NCBI GenBank assembly: GCA_964020975.1
Contig: OZ026619.1
Span: forward strand, 8,134,878 to 8,198,877
DNA length: 64,000 nucleotides
From: Hermodice carunculata
Taxonomy: Eukaryota; Annelida; Polychaeta; Eunicida; Amphinomidae
Direction: 5' to 3'
Part shown: in pieces, positions 24,126 to 37,962 of the stretch
How the letters are laid out: the number at the start of each line of letters is the position of its first letter
How positions within the stretch are numbered: the first letter of the stretch is position 1
Made by a program: the position numbers and the translations under genes
Notes under the pieces: model-generated
The model's database searches: none
Seen by the model: the letters and a program-made list of their open reading frames with translations, nothing else
Told to the model about the DNA's origin: nothing

Positions 24126-25080
24126 ATATTTTTCATATTCACAGAAGTACCAGATATATCAAATTTGCAAATGTTCGGAGATAAGTCTTTAAAGAAAGCA
24201 TGTTAGAGAACTTGTATGTTAAACAAGGGAGCGCGTATAATATATGACGCACAAAAATTAAGAAAGAAAAAAGACGGGAGCTATGGACGCATATCCATCA
24301 AAAGATAATATGTGAAGAGGGAAAGCAATAATAAAAAGGCCACTATTTGATGTTGAATGTCCCCCGTTAAGGCAAGCAAAGTTATATTTGAGATCGCCTA
24401 TTACCACATCATTGGGCATTATATGTTTGATGTAAATTGCAACACAAAATTAAAATACTTGACAGACTGAGTAAAAGGAGGTTCCAACATAATGTCGACT
24501 GCATGCAACATGTGAAATATGCCTTACTGAGTCATCTCCAAATTGATGACTTACCTAGATAGCAGACAACTTAAGGCTGTTATGACCCTTAATGACAAAG
24601 TCGTCTCTGCGAAACAAGTCACCTAAGATTCGTTTCGGTAAAAAACTAGTACATTCATGTATCGCCTTTTAGTATTTTGAAACGGACTGCAATATAACAT
24701 GTATCTTTTTAGCATTAGAGAATCGAGAAAAATTGGAACATAACCACAAATGATACCTTATGCATAAACTCATGACATTAGAAAACTGCGCACCAAAATT
24801 TGAGAGAATCAAGGTGAGAGGTTTTGAAATGTGAAAGTATAAATTAATGACCATCACACCATGGGCAGTGGAATTCACAAGACAGATGAACTTTGTTTAT
24901 TTCACAGTCAACCGTGTTAAAAACGAGTCTTGTACCCACGTCACACCAACATGTTTCACGTTTGTGGGCAAATGCAGTAGTTTTGAAATTAATATAAAAT
25001 GACCATAAAAACACTTAAATCTTATAGTAAGTGGTTGCTTTTTTACGGAGCAAGGCCAGTTTATTTTTGGTTTTTCATTT
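24122..25080. other. Gene-free stretch upstream of the receptor pseudogene
   Basis: No supported exon. If the receptor locus once had upstream lectin-domain exons, I could not find them here. Confidence 0.35.
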
Positions 25081-28000
25081 CAAAAGAGAGGCAATCTCCA
25101 GTGGATTACAGGTGAGCCCATCACATATTCAGAATGGTTCCTACATTGTGCCAACAACAATAGATATTCGGCACAAATGGTCCTCAAGGGTACAAACAGA
25201 AATGCCCAATCAATTAAAAATGCTTGTTTTATGGAGAAAATATATACACCTGGACAAGGAATGTCACGATCGGTGAACTGTGGTGCATTATTCCTGGTCG
25301 ATATGCATGGTAAGACACAATGGGTAGCAATTAATTGTTTCATGTCTAGAGAAAAAACCATGTTTTTTTGTGAACGCAATGAACCACTCATTACTCAACC
25401 GTATAAAAGTATACTTTCTACGAAGCCTTTTTGTCGGATGTTTTGGTCCAGCCTAAGTCCAAGATGTATTTACTTATTTTTGACTAGGAGGAACCTGACC
25501 TTCAGTACCGCAAACACATTTTGTAAAAATGCTTCTACAAATATTACAAAAATTTCGAACAACATTCATCAATTTTTGGAAAAATTGGCACAATGTGAAT
25601 TTAAAATGTTGCAATTATCGATGATGCTCACAAATATGCGTGATTGGTTTATCTACGAAGAAGTAAACAGAGTTATTTCTGAAGACGAGACAGGGACCAC
25701 AAAGCTACTTTGTCAAGCATACTATTGGAGCTGGTTAAATATATGGTACCCAGTTGGTATACTGATAGAAACAAAGAAACACATTAGGGATGGGTTGTGT
25801 GGTACCTGAAATTTTTCCGAGTAGGTATTTCTTTTATCCAGAGGCCCGTATACATGAATATGAAGATTTACATCATCGTTACCAGTTTCCAATAAAACTA
25901 GTATTAAAATCTGCTGATACTGTACGGGGTGTTCTTTGTGAGACTAAACCTAGTACATTATCAGACCAGTGTGATATGGCTTTGTATCAATGCAAAACGG
26001 GTGTTTGCATTTTGAGTCATCACGTGTGTGATGGCTTCTCTGACTGTAATGATAAAGCCAATGGGGGAAGTGATGAAGAACATTGTACAACTATTTGCTT
26101 GCTGAGTAATGGGGAACAGCCGACAGGAAATGAATGTTTCGCAACCTGTATTTTACCAGGCTGCCAATGTGGGCCACTGTATTACCAATACAATGTTGGT
26201 GGTTGCATTCCCATATCGAAGCTATGCAACCAGCACTCAGATTGCCCAGATAGTTCAGACGAGAATCAGTTTGTTTGTAATAAAATTTCCTATATCCAGG
26301 AAATCAAGGCCAAATCTCAAATAGCTGTACCTCAGGTATTGAAACAAAATCACGGTGGCAGAGCAGGCGACTTCCGAATGGGAAAAATCGATCCATTACT
26401 ATGCGGTGATCCAAATTGGTTGCCCTGTTCCCATATCGATAAATCGCCTTGTTATGAAAGAGCTTTTGTCTGTATCTTCGATCTCATCAGCAACGGCAAT
26501 TTACGCTATTGTGCAAATGGGGAGCATTTAGATACGTGTTATAAAATAGAATGCCCGAGAATGTTCAAGTGTCCTTATTCATACTGTGTGCCAGTGCGTT
26601 TGATCTATGATGATAAATGGGACTGTCCCACTGGACTTGAAGAACAAAGCTGCGTGAGCCTCTCTTGCGCAAAACACTTCCGTTGTAAGTATGAGCAGAC
26701 ATGTCTGCATACTTCAGAAATATGTGACGGATATAGCAACTGCAAACTCTCAATGGATGATGAAGATTTATGTACTAGCTTTACCTGTAGTAGTTTTTGT
26801 ACATGTGTAGGAGTTGCCATGTACTGTACACGTATAGCATGGTCCGTCGATTATATACTGCAAAACATGAAAGCACTATTAAACCTTTACCCACAGTAAT
26901 ATAAAACTGTGGATCAATATAAATCTTAAGTACAATAGTTTATTGTACCTAGATATAAGCTTTAATATGGTAACAATGTTGCTTACCAAATCATTAACTC
27001 CATATCCGTCATTACAAGCTCTTCACCTCACCAGTAACAAAATAAACACTATTCTTCACAACGCGTTTTGGGGACTGGATAAATTACATCGTTTGGTCCT
27101 GTCTGGTAATGAAATTAAAGTGGTCGACAACCATCATTTTATAAGTTTGCAAAGCCTTCGGAGTCTTAGTCTTTCTGATAATCAAATATATTTTATCAGA
27201 GATTATTCATTTGCATATCTTAATAAGCTCAAATTCTTAGATATTTCATCAAACAGCTTGTCAGAAAGTAGTGCTGGTGTATTTTATGGTTTAGGTAGCT
27301 TAAAAGCTTTGAATATCACAAACACTGATATCTTACGCATTAACACGAAGCTTTTTGATAGTCTAACAATGTTGCATAATGTTTATGCAGACGATCCTGT
27401 CATTTGTTGTGTAAGAGTGTTAAGTTGCTGGTGTCACCAAAGAGATGCTGCGCATACAATCTGTATGCCTCTTCTTCCCGCAAACAGTATTCTATATCTA
27501 TATTTCACGGTAGTATTAGGTCTGTTACTTAATGTAATGGCCATCATTTGTATAAGTACTGTACGCATAAATAATTCAGGAATATTTCGGATTGCCCTTA
27601 CTGCACTTGATTTAGGAAGTTTATTTTTTATTGCAGCATATCTTGCTTTAAATTCATATTTTGGTAAAAGCTTTCCAATGCACATCCACACGTGGAAAAG
27701 ACGTTTTTCATGTAAAGCTTTATCCCTTTTGATCATTGCCTGCATGTCTGGATCGATGTATTTAGTTTCTTTACTGACACTTGATTATTTTATTAATGTC
27801 GTTCTCATTTTTCAAGTCCCGCCTTTCAATATGAAAAAGATCTTGTTCTTTGTTGCATTTTACTTGACCGTTGTTATAGTCATACATTTTCCACCTGATC
27901 TCCAACATCACCAATATCCCTTCCAAAGTATTTCTCAAGGCACAGCTTGTATTCCTTTTATTTATGTTGGTAATAAATGGACTACCGTGATGTATATCAA

Positions 28001-28405
28001 CATAGTACTCTGTATCATTGAATGCACATGGTGTATTGTTGGACATGTGCTGTGTGTTACTTTCCTAAACAGAAAGACACATTATCTGCCAGTGTGAAAC
28101 GAAATGCCCGAGTCTGTAGAACAATGATTGTTAATTCGGTTTTTGTTGCGTCGTATCAAGTTCCGCTTACAGTGACGATTGTAGACGCTTATCTAAAGGA
28201 CAGATTATCTACCGGCATACATGCTATATTTCGTCATACCCTTGGGTCCTATCGTTAATCCAATGGTGCTAACCATACGGACATCGGAGTTTCAGAGATA
28301 TATCCAGAGAACTTTTATCATTCATAAGACAGACAAAGGAACTGCCAGAAAGCCATTACAAGCAGTAAGGCATTTGGAACATTCTGTACCCATGTTACAT
28401 GAATA
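25081..28405 (+). pseudogene. GRL101-like receptor (CTLD-LDLa-LRR-7TM), frameshifted
   Basis: Domains run in order across one intron-free stretch. First comes a partial C-type lectin domain (QWITGEPITYSEWF at about 25102-25140, CGALFLVD near 25279, ending CERN). A second lectin-like domain begins CRMFWSSLSPRCIYLF at about 25432. LDLa-type cysteine modules follow: CDMALYQC to EEHC at 25970-26086, a second ending about 26278, then two more at about 26552-26773. Next is an LRR cap (CSSFCTCVGVAMYC), six leucine-rich repeats of 24 residues (about 26935-27380) and seven membrane segments (27475-28360). This is the layout of GRL101/relaxin-receptor-type class A GPCRs. TM3 ends LTLDYFINV instead of a DRY-type motif, and TM7 has NPMVL in place of NPxxY. 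The reading frame changes about four times (near 25800, 26900, 28070 and 28240), and no GT-AG intron fits those gaps. It is therefore probably dead, unless the assembly has indel errors. The start is set where lectin homology begins, just after a pyrimidine-rich TTTTCATTTCAAAAG that could be an acceptor; the true 5' end is unknown. Confidence 0.82.
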
Positions 28406-28513
28406 GAGTATCCTTTTTTGGCTTCAATCGGACTCAGCTGGTCTGGTAAATGTGTACAGGAAACACATCAAGTCTCAGCTGCCTAAGTTGATCATTATCA
28501 CCATTGTAACTTG

Positions 28514-28519
28514 AATAAA
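28514..28519 (+). promoter_or_regulatory. Candidate polyadenylation signal of the receptor pseudogene
   Basis: An AATAAA lies 109 bp after the last stop codon of the GRL101-like locus. Position and strand suit a 3' end; the hexamer alone is common in AT-rich DNA. Confidence 0.35.
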
Positions 28520-31500
28520 CACCAGGTTCCTGATACTACAAATCAACAGTTAGAACTTGCTTATGATATCAATGACACTCCAAACCCCTCACCATCTTGA
28601 ATTAAACGGTGATCTTTGACAGCAAATTTTGCACCGTGTTTACAGATAGTTTGCTGCAGTCATGCTTTGTTTAGGCTGTAATGGACACATGCATATCCTG
28701 TCCTATTTATATTGCTAATTTTGACTGCAGGCATTTCAATGGATAAGGAACTTTTAATTTAATTATAATTCATTCCTCTTCTTTTTTTTCGTCAGTTAGC
28801 GACGTCAAATGCACACAGAAGATTAGACGCTCGACCATCTTTGTCACTTATGTACCGTACGTTAAACACACGGACTCATCTCGTTTGAAGTCATGACGTA
28901 ATGGCATTTTTCATTGTTTTTTTTCATTCTTTTTCTTCCGGTTGAACATTGTTGAATGCGCAAACAGGCACTATTAGTTCGGAAAAACCATTATCCATAT
29001 GCGCATTTCAATCTAACGAAAGCAAAGGAAATTACAGCGAATGGCGAGAGATTTTGGAATTAAGAAAACATCCACATTCATTTTTCAATACCAATGTGTA
29101 GAAAAAGAATCACTCTTAAGACAGGCAGTCACCCATAGAAGGCAACTAATGATTTAAAACTATCCCCTGAAGCTGAGAAATACTCTTCCTAAAATACAGA
29201 CTTCAGGTTTTTTCAACACTTATCGGGGTATTTGCTTAAAACACAAACTATATATCTGTGGTGTAAAATTCTTCTTGTCGTTAAAATGAATAAATATTCA
29301 AATGAAAAAAAGAAGCTTGTATGATGATTTATTTTTTCAGATGTGCCGCTGATAGACAATGTCCATTGTTTTAACATATGAAACACAATATTTGACGAAT
29401 GTGTCCCACGCATCTCAGCCAATATAAGAAAAACTAACACATGTTGACCATTTACGATGGACATGCCTATTCAACGGCTGATGTGACCCCCATACCTAAG
29501 TAGTTCTCTATCAATGGATCTATCAATGGATTCCAAACTGCAAACTGATGAAATACAACACATAGTTACTTTCAAAAATGTAGGTATATGCTATATTCTC
29601 TATTTCTTCATTTACATCAGAAAACCATTGGCTGTACCTTAATATCATATGTAACCCTAATGTGCCTTATGCGTATTCTAGAATGAAATCGTTGAAACAT
29701 AAGTATACACCATCCAGTGGAAAATATAGGCTCAAAAGGTATCAAAACCAGCATGGTTCATTGGAGCAAATATGAAAATATGGCTAATACATAGTCATAC
29801 TTACTACAGAGTACCAAGTGATTCACATTACATACGCAATTGCAAGTCTTGCAAGACTAGGGCTGCGTTGTAGATGCGTCCCTTGCAGAACTACAATTCC
29901 ATGACCAGTACTCCAACACCATAAGCCACAAATTAAAGAAGTGCGAGGTTACCAAAAAACTCGCAGTTTAATATGCTAGGTTGCGTGAACCTGTAAATCT
30001 GGTCATACGACGAAAACAACCGCATGGCAAGAAAACTTTATAGCTGAACTTAAATTCCAAGAAAGGAAACATTTTCTTATACAGATCTAGTGTGCACTGA
30101 TCATACATATTGCAATATTGGATTGTTTTTTCCATAAAACAGATGAACATAATAGACTCTTTCACCTATAGATTAATGGACAATAATAATTGTCAATGAA
30201 TTACCAAGTAAACAAAGCATCATCTGATATTTGTTATCATATAATCCTAAAACACAGACAAAAATTCAATGCAGCTAATATGTTTTTGACACTACGACCT
30301 TTAATTGACATGTAAAAGCATCAAAGACAGCAAACAAACATAACATAAAGTTATCTACCAGAGATCCACTATTACATATGTAATTGGTTGAAAACATCTA
30401 TGACAATTATCCAATGAAAGAAAACAATTCGTGGAGACTTGAAACCAATAAATCACTGTGAACCCTAAATAATTGGACTCCTAATATAAGTAATTATTAA
30501 TTACTCATTATTGTACTCACACCTCCTATAGCTGCACCTCAATGTATTCCGATGCATATGTTTCGATACATTTTACATCAATGTCAATAATATAAAATGA
30601 TACCAGTATAGAACTTTAATACTATCCTTATGTTTAGACACCATATTGCAAATGACCCAAGTACCACTGCAATATAAAGACTACATTTAAAAAAACTTAA
30701 TCATCAATATCAATGATCCGAATCACACCAGTAACCAAACAATAATATTATTCTCCTTTTGGACAGCATGTTATGAATGATCCAAATACTACTATCACCT
30801 AGATTCAGGTGAGCACATGAGACTTCATACGAGTATATAAGTTAGTATACTTTATTCAAGTATGTATTAGACGAAGAGCCGGTCATTATACATTTATTGC
30901 AGTATAGTAACTTCAATATAAATTAACAATGAGAAACACGCATACATTGCAATGTTATCAATGTGTAAAAACTTGCACTCTTCACATATGAATATCAAAC
31001 ATTTGCTTCTAGTCTCGCAATGTGAAGCAATAAACAAAGAAGTTCAGCGACTTTCATCTTACGCAAGACAGATCATATCTTGCCATCTTTACCCACGAGC
31101 ACCTCTTTCATTAAGGCAAGATGCCATAAATTACGAGGCAGTCCCTTTTTGAATATCAACACCAACTCTCCAGCTTTGATGTCTTTGACAGGCACTCACC
31201 ATTTTGATCTGACTTCAAAGAAGGCAAGTAAAGCTTGAGCCATTTGGAACAAAACATATTATGCTAGCTGTTATGAGAACATATACCTACTTCGATATGA
31301 ATCTGCGATGGAAAAGCCAGATGGAGGAACATTTGTAAACTGATGAAGTGTGAGCAGAGAGCATGGGGCTAATGGAGTGAAATCATTTGGACCGTTACTG
31401 ATCCTAGCCAATGAACGACTATTTACCACAGTCTCTTTTTCACCGGAACCTTTCCTTCACATGTTCTGATTGATAATATTACATATGATATAATGGCCAT

Positions 31501-31990
31501 GGTCTAATTTCTAAAAGAGTATTGATCTGACGGAATATGTAGTTCAGGGCTGTTTATATTCATTGATTTACGGCCTGCATTTTTGGCTACTATGTAACAG
31601 TTACAAGTATTAAGCACTAATATTTTCTCATCTGCATGTATGTTGTCTAGGCCAGATTAAAATATATTTTAGATGAACAAAGCATATTTGTTAATGGAGT
31701 GAAGGGCATTCAAAAGCTGTAAAATTTCCGACAATATCATAAGCACATAATCATGAAGATAGACCTTCTAGTGGGCTGGAGTTTTTCATTTATCTAATTT
31801 CAGTCAATCAGATATGTTTTTAAGTAGAAGCCAAATGACGTATTGTACAAAGCGCTGAACACTCTTTAAGGTTCAGTATTCATTAAAGTACTGTTCAAAA
31901 GCAGGGACCAAAAGTAGAATAAACAGCACTATTCCTTGAGCGTTATTCCGGAAATGAACTGCCACATTTTGAGGCATATGGAGGAAATGG
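28520..31990. other. Gene-free stretch of about 3.5 kb
   Basis: Only short unrecognised frames occur on either strand. I see no tandem repeat, element end or RNA gene. Confidence 0.4.
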
Positions 31991-32072
31991 CTGTAGGGGC
32001 TGTTCAGGCCATTCTGCGTGAGCCACTGATGTGGCTCACACAGTAAATTGCTCAAACAGCCCCATCAGTCAT
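31988..32072. repeat. Nested stem-loop
   Basis: The inner stem GTGAGCCAC (32018-32026) pairs exactly with GTGGCTCAC (32031-32039) around a TGAT loop. An outer stem GGGGCTGTT (31996-32004) pairs exactly with AACAGCCCC (32055-32063) and extends outward with mismatches to about 31988 and 32072. This could be a small fold-back element or a structured RNA; nothing decides between them. Confidence 0.6.
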
Positions 32073-34254
32073 TTCATCTATGTGAATCGAAATCTCGGCG
32101 ATCAATACTTTCTTTTACATTTATCTGAATATAATTGAGTTTTAAATGTGAAACAAACTGTTAAAATCTTATCCATTTTACTCACAACAAGTTCGTTGTA
32201 GCAGGAGTAAACATGATAGACAGAACATCCATAACAAATTATGACGTCTAACAGTAATCAAAAACACAAACACATAAAATATAGTTCTTGAGAGAAACAT
32301 TTTGTCCATGGTTTGCACGTCAAAACCAAAATCATCACTTGCAGGAAAGATTATAAGAGACCTGACAGGCCAGTCATAGTTTGGCTCTCCTTACCGTTCA
32401 GCCAGCTTTTTCAGCTTTTTTTTCCAAATACAACATGTTTCTTCTGATAGGTGACACAGTCCAACACTAAAGTCAAATATGCTACTGTGTGTTTTACAAA
32501 ATATGGCCAATTTATTTTACACAGAAGAAATTTATTTGTAGACCCGCCGTATGTATTTTTTTTTTGACATCTATGTTTGAATGTTTATGCCACTTAATTC
32601 TTAATCAAATTTCCTAATTTTGTTTTCAAACTTCAAAGATTCCAAATTATGAAGTCACTGCAGTTTATTTGAACTGAAAGACTGGTTTTCAAGACACTTA
32701 ATGCGCAAAGGCAACAGCCCAACCAGCCACATATTTCCAGGTCCTTTTTTTCTGATTTCAAAAATGTATTTGCATGTATCACATACAATAGGAGAAATCA
32801 AGGTTAGTTGTAAACTCGGCTTAAGATGCTGCTACCCATCCTGTTCATGGTTCACTGGCCAGAGATTTCCATAACCCTTCGTTTCTACATAGCTTAATAT
32901 GGGGAATTAACGTTTAATATTTTATTCTCTTTCTGTTGTCGAAGAAGCATTAAAATTTCATTTAATCACACGAGGGTGCAATTTCAAGATGGCAATGCAT
33001 CCTACAAGTAGATTAGCCATTGCACTTACAAAAATCTTCCTCTTTTGCCGGGTAAAACTTGCATGACATTTTGGTTTACTGCAATGTAATAAGCTTTGCT
33101 GACCCGTTTTTACACCTGATCTCGAATGGTATGCGTTGGCAGGTGTCACAAACTCGACCACGAGGATTAAAGGCTGGGTGGCATGAAATTAAACCAACCC
33201 AGATCAAGCCTATTCCAAATAATCATTAATTGTTTATGTAGAGTGGCTGAGGTTGGACTTTTTCATATTACAAAATGAGTAAGGGATGCGATTAAAATTC
33301 GTTCGTTTCCTTTGTTACTTTTTTCACATTTGCATTCAGATAACACAACAACAGGTTAAAATGAATTCCCATGTAACCAGCCGGGGGGGGGGGGGGGGGG
33401 GGGCGCAGAGCGGCTTATATACACGTTTTTTTATTTGTGTCTTGGCATCATACAAATTGGTTATTATATGCATGATCTTTATATAAATTCCCTTTTTGTG
33501 ACTTGTTTCATAAATGTATGCGGGTAATACTTGTTTGTGTGTGTGAGTACATGCATAGTGCTATCATACATTCCTTAATTGCCAAACATGTCCTTCTCAG
33601 CAGAAAATGGTGTATATATTTATTTAAACATATTTAGTCTTTCTTGAAAATTAGTACAATAGGCAAAAAAGGAGCAAGCCCTTTACAAATGCTGCTTTTT
33701 GCAAGAAGGCACAGGGACAGGGCAGACGAAACAATACAAAGACAACTGTGATGATCCCTGCAGGAACTCTGATGAGAATTTAGATAATCTTTTGACTTTT
33801 ACACATATCTATACAACGTTGTAAGCAGTCTCACAGGATGGTTAACTTCACGTCGCATCACACCCTATTGCTACGTATTCTGAAAAAACAGTTACAGAAA
33901 AGAATATGATTATGGTAATAGTTATACGACTATGTAAGAACGCTGGCCAATAATACTGACATTTTATTCCTGCAAGAACACTAGTTGTTGAATAATAAAA
34001 AATACATGCCTAAAACGGAAGTTCCTAACCGTAATGTGCACCTAGTGTCAGGTATGTAACATCATGACCTGCTCCAAAGCAGAGCATATGGGTGCTGTGC
34101 CGTCCTGCTAAAACGAAACGTGGACTGTATCTGTGCACCCATTCATTTCACATAGAGTCTGGTGTGTGCCCTGTCAATTTAATTGAATAAAACAGCATTT
34201 TATGATTGATAATGTATACATGCTCTGTGATAGTTTATCAATAACTAAGTAAGC
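32073..34254. other. Gene-free stretch
   Basis: It contains a poly-G run at 33383-33403 and a T-run near 32559-32567. No supported coding region or repeat was found. Confidence 0.4.
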
Positions 34255-35574
34255 TCACGCATTCGAAAATACATTGGAGGAAATATCTGCTAAATGTGAA
34301 GAACAAAAGCATCATCAATGATATACTCGGTGGTGACTTTAACACAGATTTCTCGAAGCTTAAACCTTTAAACACGCCAGCACTAAAATCTGTAATGCCA
34401 AAGTTAAGAGCTGAAATGTCCTTTATTTCATGAACTTTATAATACTGACTTTACCTATGAGCGTAAAACCAATGGTGAGAGATCGACAATTGACCACCTC
34501 TTAGTAACAGACAACCTGTATAATCACGTGGCAGACTATCATGCTTTACATGATGACTTAAACATGTCCGATCACTCAGCCCTAAAGCTTTCTTTGGAAG
34601 ATGCTACTTCATACTACACTGAGAAATCGGATGTCTGTATTTCACATCCGTCATGGCAATTGGTACCAGAGAAAAATATTGATGCTTACGAAAGTCCTGT
34701 GAGTAATGCTTTAAATGACATTCATGTACCATGGGAGGCTACCCACTGCCATAAAGTTTTGTGTGATGAACATTCGAAAATATTCAGGCATATCATGACA
34801 GCATTTTTAAAGCATTAATCGAGGCAGGGCACAAACACATTCCGCACTCGTCTGCTGATAAAGCCAAGGTTGTTCTTCGACGGAAGAAACATGTAGAATT
34901 ATTACAACAACATCCCTCTTTTTGGCATTTCTTATGGGAATCAAACAGTCACTCATGAGAAGCAATCAAAGCTGAAATTCAACGAAAAACTCGTGCGAGG
35001 TATCATCAAGCAATTCGCTATGTCAAACCCAACAGCGAAAAGTTGAGAGTCCAGTATCTTGCAGAGTGTTAAACGAAAAACAAAAAGGTGAACTTTGAAG
35101 TAACGTCAAGACAAGTCATAATAGTTTTCTTCATTTAAAATGTGGCGATGATGATATCGCAGTACGATTGCACATACGTTTTCTGAAATTTTCTACAGTT
35201 TACAACATTGCAGAAACACAACAGAATTCTTCTATATGGTATATCAAAACAGAATTTCCATTCCTATGTGTTACTAACTACTACTTATGTTATGCAATAT
35301 TCACCAGTAGCTCAATGATTTGACCTCAACCTCCAACATGATAAGAGAGGTGTGTGCTATTGGGATGGGAATCTGCAATCAAAAATGAGTAAAACTGAAT
35401 GTTGTGATATACTTGATTACCTTCGTACCAACTTAACCTCTGATTGACTTATTAACTGTTGTGTTTATTTTTATTTTTATTTTTATTTTATTTTTTGGTC
35501 TTGTGATAAGTTTTATCTCTTTTATTTTTTTTCTGGATGTGCGAACTTGTACAAAACAATGATTTAATGGTGAT
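34255..35574 (+). mobile_element. Internally deleted LINE (endonuclease and 3' end, no RT)
   Basis: GGDFNTDFSKLKPL (GDFN at 34332-34343) and STIDHLLVTDNLYNH with LNMSDHSALKLS (about 34480-34600) are the end of an APE-type endonuclease. A linker follows, with HIPHSSADKAK and RARYHQAIRYVK-like blocks (to about 35035). The reverse transcriptase is absent. After about 35160 comes the extreme C-terminus (LTSTSNMIREV, CDILDYLRTNL) and the 3' UTR. That C-terminus and UTR match the minus-strand copy at 60040-61135, so both are one family. Stops and frame changes make it inactive. The 3' end, TTGTACAAAACAATGATTTAATGGTGATGAT, leads directly into the AAT tract. Confidence 0.85.
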
Positions 35575-35575
35575 G

Positions 35576-35635
<60 letters not shown>

Positions 35636-35718
35636 GTAATAACAATTATAATAGTAATAATAACTATAATAATAATAATAATAATAATAATGATAATAAA
35701 AATGATGATGATAATAAC

Positions 35719-35792
<74 letters not shown>

Positions 35793-35799
35793 CAACAAC

Positions 35800-35887
<88 letters not shown>

Positions 35888-35888
35888 G
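35575..35888. repeat. (AAT)n microsatellite at a LINE 3' end
   Basis: A run of about 310 bp, with AAC, ATG and AGT variants, starting exactly where the LINE 3' UTR stops. Frames through it (poly-Ile, poly-Tyr, poly-Asn, poly-Leu) are artefacts. Confidence 0.97.
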
Positions 35889-37577
35889 TTTATAGCATCA
35901 GTTGGTGAGGGCAATTAAGATGAAAATGTCAAAACGTCATCATAAAAACGACTCAACATATCCTTTATTGATATATGATTTATTATAAAGTGTACCTTTT
36001 TCACTTGACATTGCTTTGTATTAATGCTATATTATTATTGTAGCTTCATACGTCATGATATGTCATAACCAAGAGATTCCAATAACTGACATGGCATATT
36101 ATTCCAAGGTTGGTGTGCCTAAAGGGATACAACTGTCCAATAATTTCGCTTTCAAAAGGAAACATTAGACCACTATTGTATGTGTTAAAAAGTAGGCGTC
36201 CATACAAAATTCGACATCAAGGCTTTTCCAGCCTGTATGACAAGCAGTGAAGTTATGCGAAGATGGATATCATTACTACTGTTTATCGCCACTGTATACT
36301 ATAGCCGTCACTTTAACATAAAGCAACTCAAAAGAGCCAAGTAACACCTTTTTTTTTGGGGGGGGGGGTCCCAAATGGTGAGTTAACAGCGTGGTGATGC
36401 AAGTTAAGTTACCTGGCGGTTGTGTCCCTTTAAATACATAATGTTCACGGTCATGGTACATTTTTCAACTCGTTTTAGGAGTTTTAATGTTGCATCCAGA
36501 TAGATATATGTGCATGTTGGTTGATACACGTGTACACTAGGTGGGGAAAGCAAACCAGGACCCATGGTCATCCACATATGATATCCAGAACCGAGTTTAC
36601 GCACGGTATTCACTTTTTGTGTGCCTAAATGTATGATGCCAAAAGGATCAAAATGGATCAAAACATAGCTTGAATGAAACAATAACTGCTCGTAAGGGTC
36701 CCTGCTTTTGATTTGCATCAGATACCACTGTAAATACTTCACAAAACATTGAATTTCTCAAAACTCATAATGTGTGACAGGATAAAGATATGAGGAGACA
36801 TAGAATTATATGTATTATGTATTAATTGTAGTAATGCTTAATGACTGGAACACCAGAAATGGCAGCGGGGTAGCATTTAAAACATTCTGCTTCATAATTT
36901 CCCCCGTGGCCAAGACTGGGAAGACCTGTCCTTTATTATACAAAGGCACACATAAACTCTTGCATAGACGTATGTTTCTATACATTCTCGAGCAATACAG
37001 TGCAAGTACAGTTTCACAAACTTTCCCCACCGCTACCAAGGCTGAAAGAGCCTGTTTATCAGTACATGTCACAATTTACCACAAACATTAATTTTCTATC
37101 TTTGACCTGCCAGCTAATGCAATTCTGACAGATCGTTTTGTACATGCATATTTTAATCTGTATAGGCCCAACCCTTCATAGGATAGCACCAGCGCTTAAG
37201 CCATCTAAATATACAATGGAGTTTTTGAGAATTTAAATATCTCTTGCAATCCTTCTATGTAGTTTGATACAAACTCTCAAGCAGGATCTTACAATTGCTT
37301 TTTTTCAGAGTCTGTCCTTCACTATTAAGATACTACAGTATTTATAGAGGATTGTGATCAAAATACTTGACCACTGATATCCCGTTACAGTTTTGTCTAA
37401 TACAACTATCAGTTTTTCTGTAAGTCCTATGTGCAAATTCGTGCATTCATAGTTTAGGTTGCTGTTGGAAGTTGCACAAGTTGTTGTATTGAAGACATTA
37501 TAATCTAACAAATGACGACAAGTTCACATCAGCAAGATGACCAGATGTATTGGCTAATACTTAGCCGTCACTTAAAG
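35889..37577. other. Gene-free stretch
   Basis: A T8G10 run lies at about 36350-36368. A 112-codon minus-strand frame (36404-36742) has no domain I recognise. No supported gene. Confidence 0.35.
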
Positions 37578-37607
37578 CCCCCCCCCCCCAAAAAAAAAAA
37601 AAAAAAA
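37578..37607. repeat. Poly-C then poly-A run
   Basis: A C run followed directly by an A run. Confidence 0.9.
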
Positions 37608-37962
37608 CAGAAGGACAAAACAAAAGCACTAAAAGCTAACATTAAAATTGATAATGATACAAATGTATCAGAATATAACAATTTCTCTGTGCTCAGATTC
37701 TCGTATCAGTTTACTTTTTGTATAACAAAATACGTATGCAAAAATGCAACATTCTGGGTAACATTGTATACACTAATACTTCCATTAAGTGCATTCAAGC
37801 AAAAATGTAACTAAGAAGGGGAGTCGAATCCACTATAGCATGATGTATCTCAAACAACTCTCAGTATGCATGTACTATATGCACGTTTAAAAAAGTACAT
37901 CCACATTAAGACTTGTGTGTCACACAAGGCAGGTAACTTCTATGGCAAGTACATGTAAATAA

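Noticed and set aside
25080-25391. 103-codon minus-strand ORF, and others at 26565-26820, 27434-27745 and 27771-28046
   Set aside because: Shadows on the opposite strand of the GRL101-like receptor coding sequence.
25795-25855. Short intron explaining the first frame change of the receptor locus
   Set aside because: The only GT-AG pair that fits would be about 21 bp, too short for splicing.
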